A stretch of DNA of 7,819 nt from an uncultured Lachnoanaerobaculum sp. (lineage in GTDB: Bacteria; Bacillota; Clostridia; Lachnospirales; Lachnospiraceae), in NCBI GenBank assembly GCA_916720285.1, contig CAKAQP010000107.1:1-7819 (forward strand). The letters run 5' to 3'. The position numbers and the translations under genes were made by a program. Within the stretch, counting starts at the first letter, position 1; each line of letters opens with the position of its first letter. Below are positions 1-6,455 of the stretch, in pieces. The notes beneath the pieces are model-generated. The model did no database searches and was not told where the DNA came from. It saw only the letters and a program-made list of their open reading frames with translations.

Positions 1-145
1 CGCAAAAACTGAGGTGTTGATAGAAAGTAGTAACGCAGGTATAAGTTTAATATCGCCGACATCAGTACAAATAACGCAAAACGGAACTCAGATAGAAATG
101 AATGACGGGATAACCCATCAGGGAAGCAAAGTGTACCTAGGGTAA
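1..145 (+). CDS. C-terminal end of a VgrG-like spike protein (partial, 5' end outside window)
   Basis: An open frame runs from base 2 (first full codon) to TAA at 143-145 and gives 47 residues ending KVYLG. The peptide has the short alternating beta pattern seen at the tips of VgrG/gp5-type spikes: VLIESS, ISLISP, VQITQN, IEMNDG. Such tips form a beta-helical needle in known families. The PAAR-like gene starts only 34 bp downstream, which fits the usual order in which a spike gene is followed by the gene for its tip protein. The tail is not closely similar in sequence to that of the complete VgrG-like gene at 5146, so it is a separate gene. Only the tail is visible, so the family call rests on the repeat pattern and the neighbour; another beta-helical tail protein is possible. 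Confidence 0.6.
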   Translation, partial: AKTEVLIESSNAGISLISPTSVQITQNGTQIEMNDGITHQGSKVYLG

Positions 146-167
146 AATACTAAATAGCTATATTGCA

Positions 168-182
168 TAGGGGGTGTATATG
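168..182 (+). promoter_or_regulatory. Ribosome binding site that favours ATG 180 over GTG 174
   Basis: A purine run (TAGGGGG, 168-174) lies five bases before ATG at 180-182. The longer in-frame start GTG at 174-176 overlaps this run and would have no usable Shine-Dalgarno site, so ATG 180 is the better start. The difference is only two residues. Confidence 0.6.
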
Positions 183-2237
183 TCAGAAAAGAATCAGGCT
201 GAATGGATATATGAATTATTAGGTAAGAAAAAAGGGGTTTTTGGGGCATCAATAAGGGAGCTTACAGATGCAGAAGAGAAAAAGATCAAAGACAAAATGT
301 TGCAGTATTGGAAAGAACATAATGATGAAAGCACAGAATTTCTTGTTAACGGTGCAATACTTTGTTGTAGTCGTGGAAGTGATTATTCTACACTGAATAG
401 TGCAGATCATGGTGTTTATACCGACAGCAGTGAAATCGGGGCTCTTGCAAATACCGATGATAAAAAATTTGACGGATTTGTTTCATGTTCAAAATGGAAT
501 GAAGAACCGCTTGTAAGCAAACATATGTGCCGTTTTAAACTTGGAGAATGGAGAAATGTTAGAAAGAGTGTTACCATAAACGGTAAATATGCCTTAGATA
601 CAAACTCATATTTACCATGCAAGCATGGAGGAATAATATCACCTGTAACATCAGGGCAGGAATATACACTAAGTAAGTCCTATAATAAATATCCTAAATT
701 TTTAAACGATGATGGTACTGTGGATGAATTGATTGTAAAAAAGCTGTTACTAAGGAATGTATCAGTCATGAAAGAGAGTGAAATAGATGCATTGATAAAA
801 CTGGGAATGTATTTATGTGTATGTAAAGATGTTGAAATATTAAAAAAGATTATTAATTGTGGATACTTGTATACAGATTATCGTATTGGTTTGGCAGAAA
901 GCGGTGTCCAATGTACTTTGCTGGATAATTTTATTTTTGTATGTGCTTGGGCAGAGACTTGTTGTAGGTTTAGTGCACATAATGGAACTATACCGATAAT
1001 ACAAAATTCCTCATGGGAGCAATATGATAAGGCTTGCAATTATATTAAAATAAATAGTGATCATAGTTTCAAAATTGTATCAGATCCAGCATTAATAGAA
1101 ACGGAAATATCAGACATGTTTCTAAATATTAAACTTTTAGAGACTATACTTTTAGCGGGTAATTTGTACAAAAAAAACGGAAATGAAGCCATTGTTTCGT
1201 TAATAACCAGAATAGGAACAGTGAAGTTTGATAGCGAAGCGAAGACCGTTAAAATCTATACACTAAGCTATGTTGATGGAAGAATGGATAATATTCAAAT
1301 AAAAGATAAGATATCAGGTACTATAACAAGTGTAATACCCGGATTTGTTGAATGTCGACACAAAGTTCATTTGTTTGCTGCATCTGAAGGAAAGATTTCA
1401 AGTGGAGATTATGCTTTTCAGGAGGAAGTATCCAAGTGTGTAGGAGCAAACATTTCAGGATTAGCAACGATCATCAGTTACGGAACGGCAGCAGTATCTT
1501 TAGCTATGGCCAACCCGATATTTGCAGCAATATCTGCACCGGTTGGAATTATTTGCACTTTATTGTCAACAAGTGTGGGAGTGGCAGATGCCATGAGAGC
1601 AGATAAAGAGATAGAATATAATAGGGTGTTGGCAAATAAAGTCAATATACAGAATACTCATATAAGCAATATTGTCAAGTGTATTGGTGGGTATATAGCA
1701 TATGCTTGCTTTGAAAAGATACAACCGGAGGATAATAAAAGGTTATGGGATATTTATAAATTGGAATACAAAAAATATACAGATCAAGAGGCTAGAAAAA
1801 AAGGTTATGCCACTAAGGAAAGAATATCGAATTTTTCTTTAAATACTAGTTTGTTTATAGGTGAAAACTATTCGATTAGTGTACTAGATGGAGAAAATAC
1901 ATTGAAAAGACTTGAAAACTTTAATAATAACATGAAGAATATAAGAATTGGAGGAAAAGATGGTTTTGGAGAAACAATAGCCCATAAAACGATATCAGAG
2001 GGAGAAAGACTGGACAAATTTACTGAATGTAGGAACTTGAGTGAATTGATAAAATATATGGATAAGAAAACAGATGCAGGGGAATATTATATAGATGTAC
2101 TGGATACTATAGGATTGGCCGGCTCAAGCTTTGAAGGAGAAATCATATATAGTAGTGGTGTTAATGAGAAAGTAATAAATAAAAAAGGAAGCATTACACT
2201 AAAAGATTTGTTTACATTTGATGGCAGTACAAGTTGA
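180..2237 (+). CDS. PAAR-like (DUF4280-type) putative effector with hydrophobic core and duplicated C-terminal domain
   Basis: The protein has 685 residues counted from ATG 180. Residues 1-50 are a charged, helical lead-in. Residues about 53-160 look like a DUF4280 PAAR-like tip domain: FLVNGAILCCSRGS at the start, cysteines at 62, 63, 103, 117 and 147, and the closing CKHGGII followed by TSGQ. Domains of this type cap VgrG spikes in contractile injection systems. Residues about 160-420 are a cysteine-rich region I do not recognise. Residues about 424-470 are a long uncharged Gly/Ala/Ile stretch that could form two membrane-crossing helices. Residues about 576-685 form a domain with KTISEGERLD, YYIDVLDTIGL and GSITLKDLF that recurs in the downstream genes. 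The gene lies directly behind a spike tail and ahead of candidate protective genes, as expected for a cargo-carrying tip protein. The toxic activity is unknown; no catalytic motif is evident. DUF4280 call about 0.8; effector role is inference. Confidence 0.75.
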   Translation: MSEKNQAEWIYELLGKKKGVFGASIRELTDAEEKKIKDKMLQYWKEHNDESTEFLVNGAILCCSRGSDYSTLNSADHGVYTDSSEIGALANTDDKKFDGFVSCSKWNEEPLVSKHMCRFKLGEWRNVRKSVTINGKYALDTNSYLPCKHGGIISPVTSGQEYTLSKSYNKYPKFLNDDGTVDELIVKKLLLRNVSVMKESEIDALIKLGMYLCVCKDVEILKKIINCGYLYTDYRIGLAESGVQCTLLDNFIFVCAWAETCCRFSAHNGTIPIIQNSSWEQYDKACNYIKINSDHSFKIVSDPALIETEISDMFLNIKLLETILLAGNLYKKNGNEAIVSLITRIGTVKFDSEAKTVKIYTLSYVDGRMDNIQIKDKISGTITSVIPGFVECRHKVHLFAASEGKISSGDYAFQEEVSKCVGANISGLATIISYGTAAVSLAMANPIFAAISAPVGIICTLLSTSVGVADAMRADKEIEYNRVLANKVNIQNTHISNIVKCIGGYIAYACFEKIQPEDNKRLWDIYKLEYKKYTDQEARKKGYATKERISNFSLNTSLFIGENYSISVLDGENTLKRLENFNNNMKNIRIGGKDGFGETIAHKTISEGERLDKFTECRNLSELIKYMDKKTDAGEYYIDVLDTIGLAGSSFEGEIIYSSGVNEKVINKKGSITLKDLFTFDGSTS

Positions 2238-2244
2238 TTTATAT

Positions 2245-2277
2245 AGATATTATTTATAGCAAGTGATAGTAATATCT
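2245..2277 (+). terminator. Weak AT-rich hairpin after the PAAR-like gene
   Basis: AGATATTA (2245-2252) is the exact reverse complement of TAATATCT (2270-2277), with a 17-base loop. It begins 7 bp after the stop codon, but the following T run is only two further bases before G. It could slow or partly end transcription. In an AT-rich spacer such a repeat can arise by chance, so confidence is low. The remainder of the 124-bp spacer up to 2361 shows no gene. Confidence 0.2.
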
Positions 2278-2347
2278 TTGCTGTAAAGTGCCGGATAAGT
2301 TTGGAAAACTTTCTGCGTATACATAATGTAGATTTAAATTTTAAACA

Positions 2348-2364
2348 AAGAGGAGCTTTTGATG
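2348..2364 (+). promoter_or_regulatory. Ribosome binding site that fixes the start at ATG 2362
   Basis: A purine-rich stretch ending AGGAG (2351-2355) sits six bases before ATG at 2362-2364. The alternative TTG at 2359 is three bases closer and a rarer start, so ATG 2362 is preferred. Confidence 0.75.
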
Positions 2365-3033
2365 GGAGTATATAAAAATAGGAGACTTAATATATTTATT
2401 TTAGTATTTTCTTTAGTAATATTAGCTGTTTTTATATTGTTATATTTTGAGTACAGTGCGGAAAAGAGAGAAGAAAAAGCTATGAGATATTACTATGAAA
2501 TAATTCCGGTAATTAAATTATCCCATATTTTAGGGACAGACATTGAATGCAATGATGAGAAAGGAAATAAATGGATTATAAAAGCAGATGGAAATATGGA
2601 GAACATTGTATATGAATACACATTAGATTATATACATGGTAAAATTAGTTCTTTGGTTAGATATAGGATTATTGAAAATAAGAATACAAACAGATATATT
2701 AAAAACTTTAATGCTAATATGAGAAACATACGAATTTCCGGAATAGATGGCGTAGGAAATACAATATATCCTAAAACAATATCGGAGGGTGAAAGATTGG
2801 ATAGTTTTACAGAGTGTAAAGATCTGAAAGATCTGATTGAATATATGAAGAAAATAAGTAAAGATGGAGGATATTATATTGATGAACTGGATATTATAGG
2901 ATTGGACGGTTCAAGCTTTGAAGGAAAGATTGTATATGATACAGGGAAAGGTTATGAAAAAGTAATAACAGAATATGGGTCAATTACTTTGAATCAATTA
3001 TTTAAAAATGATTATAGTACAGATTGGTATTAA
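2362..3033 (+). CDS. Membrane-anchored protein sharing the C-terminal domain of the upstream effector
   Basis: The protein has 223 residues. Residues 5-8 are basic (KNRR), followed by one strong membrane helix at about 9-29 (IFILVFSLVILAVFILLYF). By the positive-inside rule the rest would lie outside the cytoplasm. Residues about 30-110 are specific to this gene and the broken copy at 3324. Residues about 112-223 align with effector residues 576-685 almost without gaps; by eye about 65 of 100 positions are identical, including KTISEGERLD, FTEC, YYID-LD-IGL-GSSFEG and GSITL. No enzyme motif is recognisable. It has its own good ribosome site and sits 124 bp behind the effector gene. It may be an immunity or decoy protein that binds the matching domain, or a membrane-tethered relative of the effector. 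The gene is secure; the function is not known. Confidence 0.8.
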   Translation: MGVYKNRRLNIFILVFSLVILAVFILLYFEYSAEKREEKAMRYYYEIIPVIKLSHILGTDIECNDEKGNKWIIKADGNMENIVYEYTLDYIHGKISSLVRYRIIENKNTNRYIKNFNANMRNIRISGIDGVGNTIYPKTISEGERLDSFTECKDLKDLIEYMKKISKDGGYYIDELDIIGLDGSSFEGKIVYDTGKGYEKVITEYGSITLNQLFKNDYSTDWY

Positions 3034-3098
3034 TTTTTCAAGAATGTTTTATCTATATAATATATAAAATGTTTTTGAGACTATTTATAAAGATGAAG

Positions 3099-3316
3099 GA
3101 TTGTAAGAGCTTCGGGAATTGAAAACTATATCATAAGTTTTCGAATATATGAATAAGCGAAATGATGGAAAATGTCTTATATATTAATGAACTTGATATG
3201 GTTGAGAGAGGATAGGAGATTTTATATATGATTATGTAAATGGATCAGAGAAGATTTTAGAAGAATATAATGTTATTGGAATATTGGAATTGTTTAAAGA
3301 TAACTATTTGAGGTAG
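3099..3316 (+). pseudogene. Decayed relic of the repeated C-terminal domain
   Basis: No long frame is open here, but fragments in two frames follow the same order as the domain in the preceding gene. In one frame DCK (3099-3107) and then YINELDMV match ECK and YIDELDII. In another frame FEYMNK matches the IEYMKK segment. From about 3209 the reading continues open as FIYDYVNGSEKILEEYNVIG...LELFKDNY up to TAG at 3314-3316, matching the KIVYDTGKGYEKVITEYGSITLNQLFKNDY end. Several stops and at least one frame change separate the fragments, and the first half of the domain and any membrane anchor are missing. This looks like the dead remains of a third tandem copy. It fills most of the spacer between 3034 and 3323, in which I see nothing else. 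Confidence 0.6.
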
Positions 3317-3323
3317 ATGATAT

Positions 3324-3915
3324 ATGGATTCAGAAATTAAAAGCATATATTGAACAAGTAAGATTTGAGAGAGAACAAAAGGCTTATAATTTTCGAAGTG
3401 AAGGTTTTTTGAGATATAGACTTTCAAAATTTGTGTGTGCAAAATTAGAGTTTACAAATCATAAAGGCGAAGTATTTATAATAGAAGATGACAATGATAT
3501 GAAAAGTATAGATACAGAGGAGGAAGAATATATTGCCGGGAAAACGGATAAATTTGGAAGTTATCGTTTTATAGAAGGAGAATATACACAGGAAAGAATA
3601 AAAAACTTTAATGATAATATGAAACATATAAGGTTATGGAATTATGCTGAAGAAGAATAAAAGACAATAACTGAAACTGAAAGAATAGCAGAATTCGCTG
3701 ATGTGAAAAACATAAATGAATTGTGGGAATATTTAAGTCATGAAAAGGTTGAAGGGGTATCTAATATGGGAGCATTAGATACGATAGGATATGATGGGAC
3801 GGAACAACCAACAAAAATAATATATGATTATGGAAATGGAGAGATTAATATCATAACAGAGTCAGGTACTTTATCAATTGGGATATTATTTGAGAATTAT
3901 ATTAAAGATATATAA
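3324..3915 (+). pseudogene. Broken fourth copy of the repeated-domain gene (in-frame TAA, likely early frameshift)
   Basis: One frame is open from 3304 to the TAA at 3913-3915 except for a single TAA at 3658-3660. The translation aligns through this stop with the 223-aa neighbour: EREQKAYNFRSE with KREEKAMRYYYE, KNFNDNMKHIR with KNFNANMRNIR, then after the stop KTITETERIAEF with KTISEGERLDSF, LDTIGYDG with LDIIGLDG, and IIYDYGNG with IVYDTGKG. The best start, ATG 3324 with GAGG at 3310-3313, is in another frame and reaches a stop after nine codons, so a base was probably gained or lost between 3327 and 3350. No membrane helix is seen, unlike the intact copy. Shorter starts (TTG 3409, GTG 3703) would give two fragments of 83 and 70 residues, but continuous homology across the stop argues for one inactivated gene. 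A shortened but translated product cannot be excluded. Confidence 0.75.
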
Positions 3916-3980
3916 GTATGGATAAAGAAGTAAAGCAAAAACTTTAGAATATAGAGTTTATTTAAGATAATGGTAAGCAA

Positions 3981-4017
3981 TGTTTAAATATGACTTCTTG
4001 ATAAGGCAATTTAAACA
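3981..4017. repeat. 9-bp perfect inverted repeat upstream of the 4044 gene
   Basis: TGTTTAAAT (3981-3989) is exactly repeated in reverse complement as ATTTAAACA (4009-4017) across a 19-base loop. A T5 run (4023-4027) follows six bases later, and the ATG at 4044 is 26 bases beyond the repeat. It could be a weak terminator separating the decayed array from the next genes, or an operator-like site. The stem is almost all A and T, so neither role is firm. The surrounding 128-bp spacer (3916-4043) shows no gene. Confidence 0.3.
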
Positions 4018-4043
4018 CTATATTTTTATGGGGTAAGGTAATA

Positions 4044-4586
4044 ATGGATATCGAAAACATGCAAAATCAGTTATTTTCTGAAAGAAGCGAAGAGTTTTTA
4101 AAAGAGTTTAATATGAAAAAAGATGATTATAAACAGTGTATTTTTAAAGACTTGGAGGAACTTTTAGGAGAAAAAAATGTAGGATATATTGTGATTTCAC
4201 CTCTCTACAGCAGCTTTGTTACACAATCATATGAATATAGACTGGGGGTATATGGTAAGGATCTATACTTGAGCAATCTCGATAAAAGTATATACAGGGA
4301 ACTTCCTTTAATGAAAATGTATATAACAGAGGACTTTGCTACAATAGATAAATATATGCTTAATCATATGGAAATTGAAAAAGTTACAGATTTTCAAAAA
4401 AAGGATATAAAGTATCAATATAGCCTTAGATATTTGATGACCGGAAGGCTGATATGGAGGGAACTAATAGGGTGCTTTGTTGAACATATTAATAAGAAAA
4501 ATGGGGATGCATTAAATGATTTTAATATAGTATATGGCCTTTATATGGAGAGAGGAGAGCACTTTTTTAGTGGAAATATTGTATGA
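4044..4586 (+). CDS. Unrecognised 180-aa cytoplasmic protein, coupled to the Imm11-like gene
   Basis: I do not recognise the family. The protein has 180 residues with no signal peptide and no membrane helix. Residues 1-45 are a charged, probably helical segment, residues 47-75 look like beta strands (VGYIVISPLY, YEYRLGVYG), and residues 95-150 look helical, with aromatic clusters (YQYSLRY, LIWRELIGCF). Start ATG 4044 is preceded by GGGGTAAGG (4030-4038), a usable ribosome site; an ATG at 4028 hits a stop after two codons. Its last bases overlap the next gene by ATGA, so the two are very likely translated together and may act as a pair. The place between a PAAR-like effector and a second spike gene suggests an accessory, adaptor or immunity role; this is inference from context alone. 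Confidence 0.75.
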   Translation: MDIENMQNQLFSERSEEFLKEFNMKKDDYKQCIFKDLEELLGEKNVGYIVISPLYSSFVTQSYEYRLGVYGKDLYLSNLDKSIYRELPLMKMYITEDFATIDKYMLNHMEIEKVTDFQKKDIKYQYSLRYLMTGRLIWRELIGCFVEHINKKNGDALNDFNIVYGLYMERGEHFFSGNIV

Positions 4587-5116
4587 GTGAAAGATATTTT
4601 CTTATAGGTACTGACGAAAGTTATGAGCCTTTACCTTTAATGATTGATGTGAGAAAGAGCATAAAAGAAGAATATCTTGAAGAAGGAGAAAGTTATAAGC
4701 AAGCGGGGATATCTTTGGTGAATATAAGGAACTCCTTTGACGAGCATACTAAATATCCGGATATAATGGATCAGGGAATATTTATGTTGTCTGATGAAGC
4801 ATATAGGATATTTAAGCTTTATGAGCCGGCAACAGTAATAAAAAGGGTTCTTTTAATGGGAGAAAGCAGCGATGAAGCATATGAGTATATCATCCCGATT
4901 CTTAAAAGAGTAGATTGTTTGTCGGACAGAACTACATTCAAGCGTGGACGATATATAGATAAGGGAATACTTATAGGTAAAAATATACCGGATACAGCCT
5001 TATTTAAGATACCAAGTGTTGACGGCATGTCTACTGTTGCAAGGCTTGATTTTGTGGAAAGCCTATTAAAACGAGGCATGAAAGGAATTTGCCTACAGGC
5101 TTTGGAGATTGAGTAG
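4583..5116 (+). CDS. Imm11/DUF1629-like putative immunity protein
   Basis: The protein has 177 residues, is probably cytoplasmic, and has no signal or membrane segment. Its layout resembles Imm11 (DUF1629) proteins, which accompany polymorphic toxins. It has a YPDIMDQGIFMLSDEAYRIF segment at about 58-77, a central YIIPILKRVDCLSDR at about 102-116, and a closing LDFVESLLKRGMKGICLQAL at about 155-174 that matches the family's pattern of a helix followed by a 'Gly-Leu/Ile-x-hydrophobic' strand. The match is from memory of the pattern, not a search. Start ATG 4583 overlaps the stop of the previous gene by four bases; no strong ribosome site precedes it, so translation is probably coupled. In this setting it would neutralise an effector of the cassette, but which toxin it pairs with is unclear, since the nearest effector lies 2.3 kb upstream across decayed genes. 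Confidence 0.6.
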   Translation: MSERYFLIGTDESYEPLPLMIDVRKSIKEEYLEEGESYKQAGISLVNIRNSFDEHTKYPDIMDQGIFMLSDEAYRIFKLYEPATVIKRVLLMGESSDEAYEYIIPILKRVDCLSDRTTFKRGRYIDKGILIGKNIPDTALFKIPSVDGMSTVARLDFVESLLKRGMKGICLQALEIE

Positions 5117-5145
5117 TAAAAATACTTGTAAAGGAGCATTTTAAA

Positions 5146-6441
5146 ATGATTGGCTTAGGAAATGTAAAAGTACATAGTTTGTTGGAAGTAGAAAGTTTAG
5201 CTGATTTATATTTTACAGTAAAGCCATGTAGTCATGCATGCGTAAAGCTGAAGGTTAATATCAGTTATAGTTTTATTAATCAAATTAAAAACATAATAAA
5301 TGAGATAAAAGGCTCCGATATAGGCATAGAGTATACCGATGTAGCAGATAACAAAACTAAGATTTTGTTCAAAGGAATAATCGAAAGTTTTAGATTTAGT
5401 AATGATTTAGGTGTCTGCGTATGCCATATAGAAGCATTCAGCAAAAGTTTGTTGCTTGATAAAGAAAAAAATGACAGACTGTTTCAAAATAAGGAAGATA
5501 ATATAAAGTCTGTTATGGAAAAGGTATCTTCTAAAATTGAGACAAGGGTGATTTATAATACGAAAATTAAAAAGCTGGCAAAGCTGTTTTTACAATATAA
5601 GGAAACGAATTGGGAGTTTATAAAGAGAATTGCAAGTAACTTTGGAGAAGTGCTTGTGGCTGATTATAAATCAGGAGTAACAGCTTTTTATTATGGTATG
5701 CCATACAGTGAAGATATGGTACATTTCCATCCGGATCATTATGAATCAGGGTTTGAAATAGATATTTATGAAAAAGATGGTTTATCAAAAGTAGACCATA
5801 GTATGCCTGTCGGGGATAGATACTATAAAATATCAGACTATAATGACTATGAACTTGGAAGTAAGACGGAGTTTATGGGCAAAATCTTTTATATAAAAGA
5901 GAAAAAAATAGAAACTCGAGAAGGGTATTTGGTTTTTACATATAAAATTTGTGATAAACAATATATAAAATCAACACCAAAATTTAATGAGAATATTACA
6001 GGGCTTGTAATCGGTGGGAAGGTTGTAGATGTGAAAGAAGAGCATATCTATGTCAAAAGTGATATTGACTGTTCAAACAGTACTTTTCCGGTTGTATGGT
6101 TGCCGATTACAGGAAATGTTATGTATTGCATGCCTGAGGTAAATAGTAGAGTGCAGTTATATTTTGGAGACAGTGAAGAAAGTAAGATTGTCTTTGCCTC
6201 TGATATAATTGATTATCTTAAAAAGAGCGATAGGGGGCTTGTCACAGAGGATAAAAAGGAAATGTCAGTGGATGAAACTTCTGTTAAATGCGGAGGGTCA
6301 AGTATGTTAAGCCTTTCATCAGCATTAACAAACTTTGGAAGTATCGAAAAACTTCATATAAATGCAAAAGGAAAAATAAAAATAGAGGCACAGATGATTT
6401 CTATTGAATCAAATGATGAGATAACAGTGTTAAAAAGATAA
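5146..6441 (+). CDS. VgrG-like hub/spike protein of a contractile injection system
   Basis: The protein has 431 residues, shorter than typical proteobacterial VgrG proteins. Residues 1 to about 280 resemble the gp27-like hub, best marked by LQYKETNWEFIKRIASNFGEVL (149-170), which matches the 'QY-E-W-FI-R-A--G' signature of VgrG/phage GPD proteins. Residues about 285-355 look like the gp5 OB-fold, with GLVIGGKVVDV, FPVVWLPITG and VNSRVQLYFGDSEES. Residues about 400-431 are short beta repeats (LHINAKGKIKIEA, MISIESNDEITV), as in the spike needle. No extra catalytic domain is fused. ATG 5146 follows AAGGAG (5131-5136) by nine bases, an ideal ribosome site. It lies 29 bp after the Imm11-like gene and 14 bp before the DUF1795-like gene, so the three probably form one operon. 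It would sit at the tip of the tail tube and hold the tip protein and cargo. Confidence 0.85.
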   Translation: MIGLGNVKVHSLLEVESLADLYFTVKPCSHACVKLKVNISYSFINQIKNIINEIKGSDIGIEYTDVADNKTKILFKGIIESFRFSNDLGVCVCHIEAFSKSLLLDKEKNDRLFQNKEDNIKSVMEKVSSKIETRVIYNTKIKKLAKLFLQYKETNWEFIKRIASNFGEVLVADYKSGVTAFYYGMPYSEDMVHFHPDHYESGFEIDIYEKDGLSKVDHSMPVGDRYYKISDYNDYELGSKTEFMGKIFYIKEKKIETREGYLVFTYKICDKQYIKSTPKFNENITGLVIGGKVVDVKEEHIYVKSDIDCSNSTFPVVWLPITGNVMYCMPEVNSRVQLYFGDSEESKIVFASDIIDYLKKSDRGLVTEDKKEMSVDETSVKCGGSSMLSLSSALTNFGSIEKLHINAKGKIKIEAQMISIESNDEITVLKR

Positions 6442-6455
6442 GAGAGGATATAGGC

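Noticed and set aside
416..622. A 68-residue open frame on the - strand
   Set aside because: It lies opposite the conserved PAAR-like domain, which explains the sequence.
2297..2311. Small palindrome AAGTTT-GGA-AAACTT
   Set aside because: A six-base AT-rich stem without a T run or any association with a promoter; expected by chance here.
3257..3627. Two short open frames on the - strand (3257-3442 and 3445-3627)
   Set aside because: Both are opposite the broken domain copies; their Phe/Ile-rich translations are what AT-rich antisense DNA gives.
3409..3915. Two separate small genes starting at TTG 3409 and GTG 3703
   Set aside because: Both pieces are in the same frame and together align end to end with one intact paralog, and neither start has a convincing ribosome site.
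4819..5139. A 106-residue open frame on the - strand
   Set aside because: It is antisense to the Imm11-like gene, with no ribosome site and no recognisable protein character.
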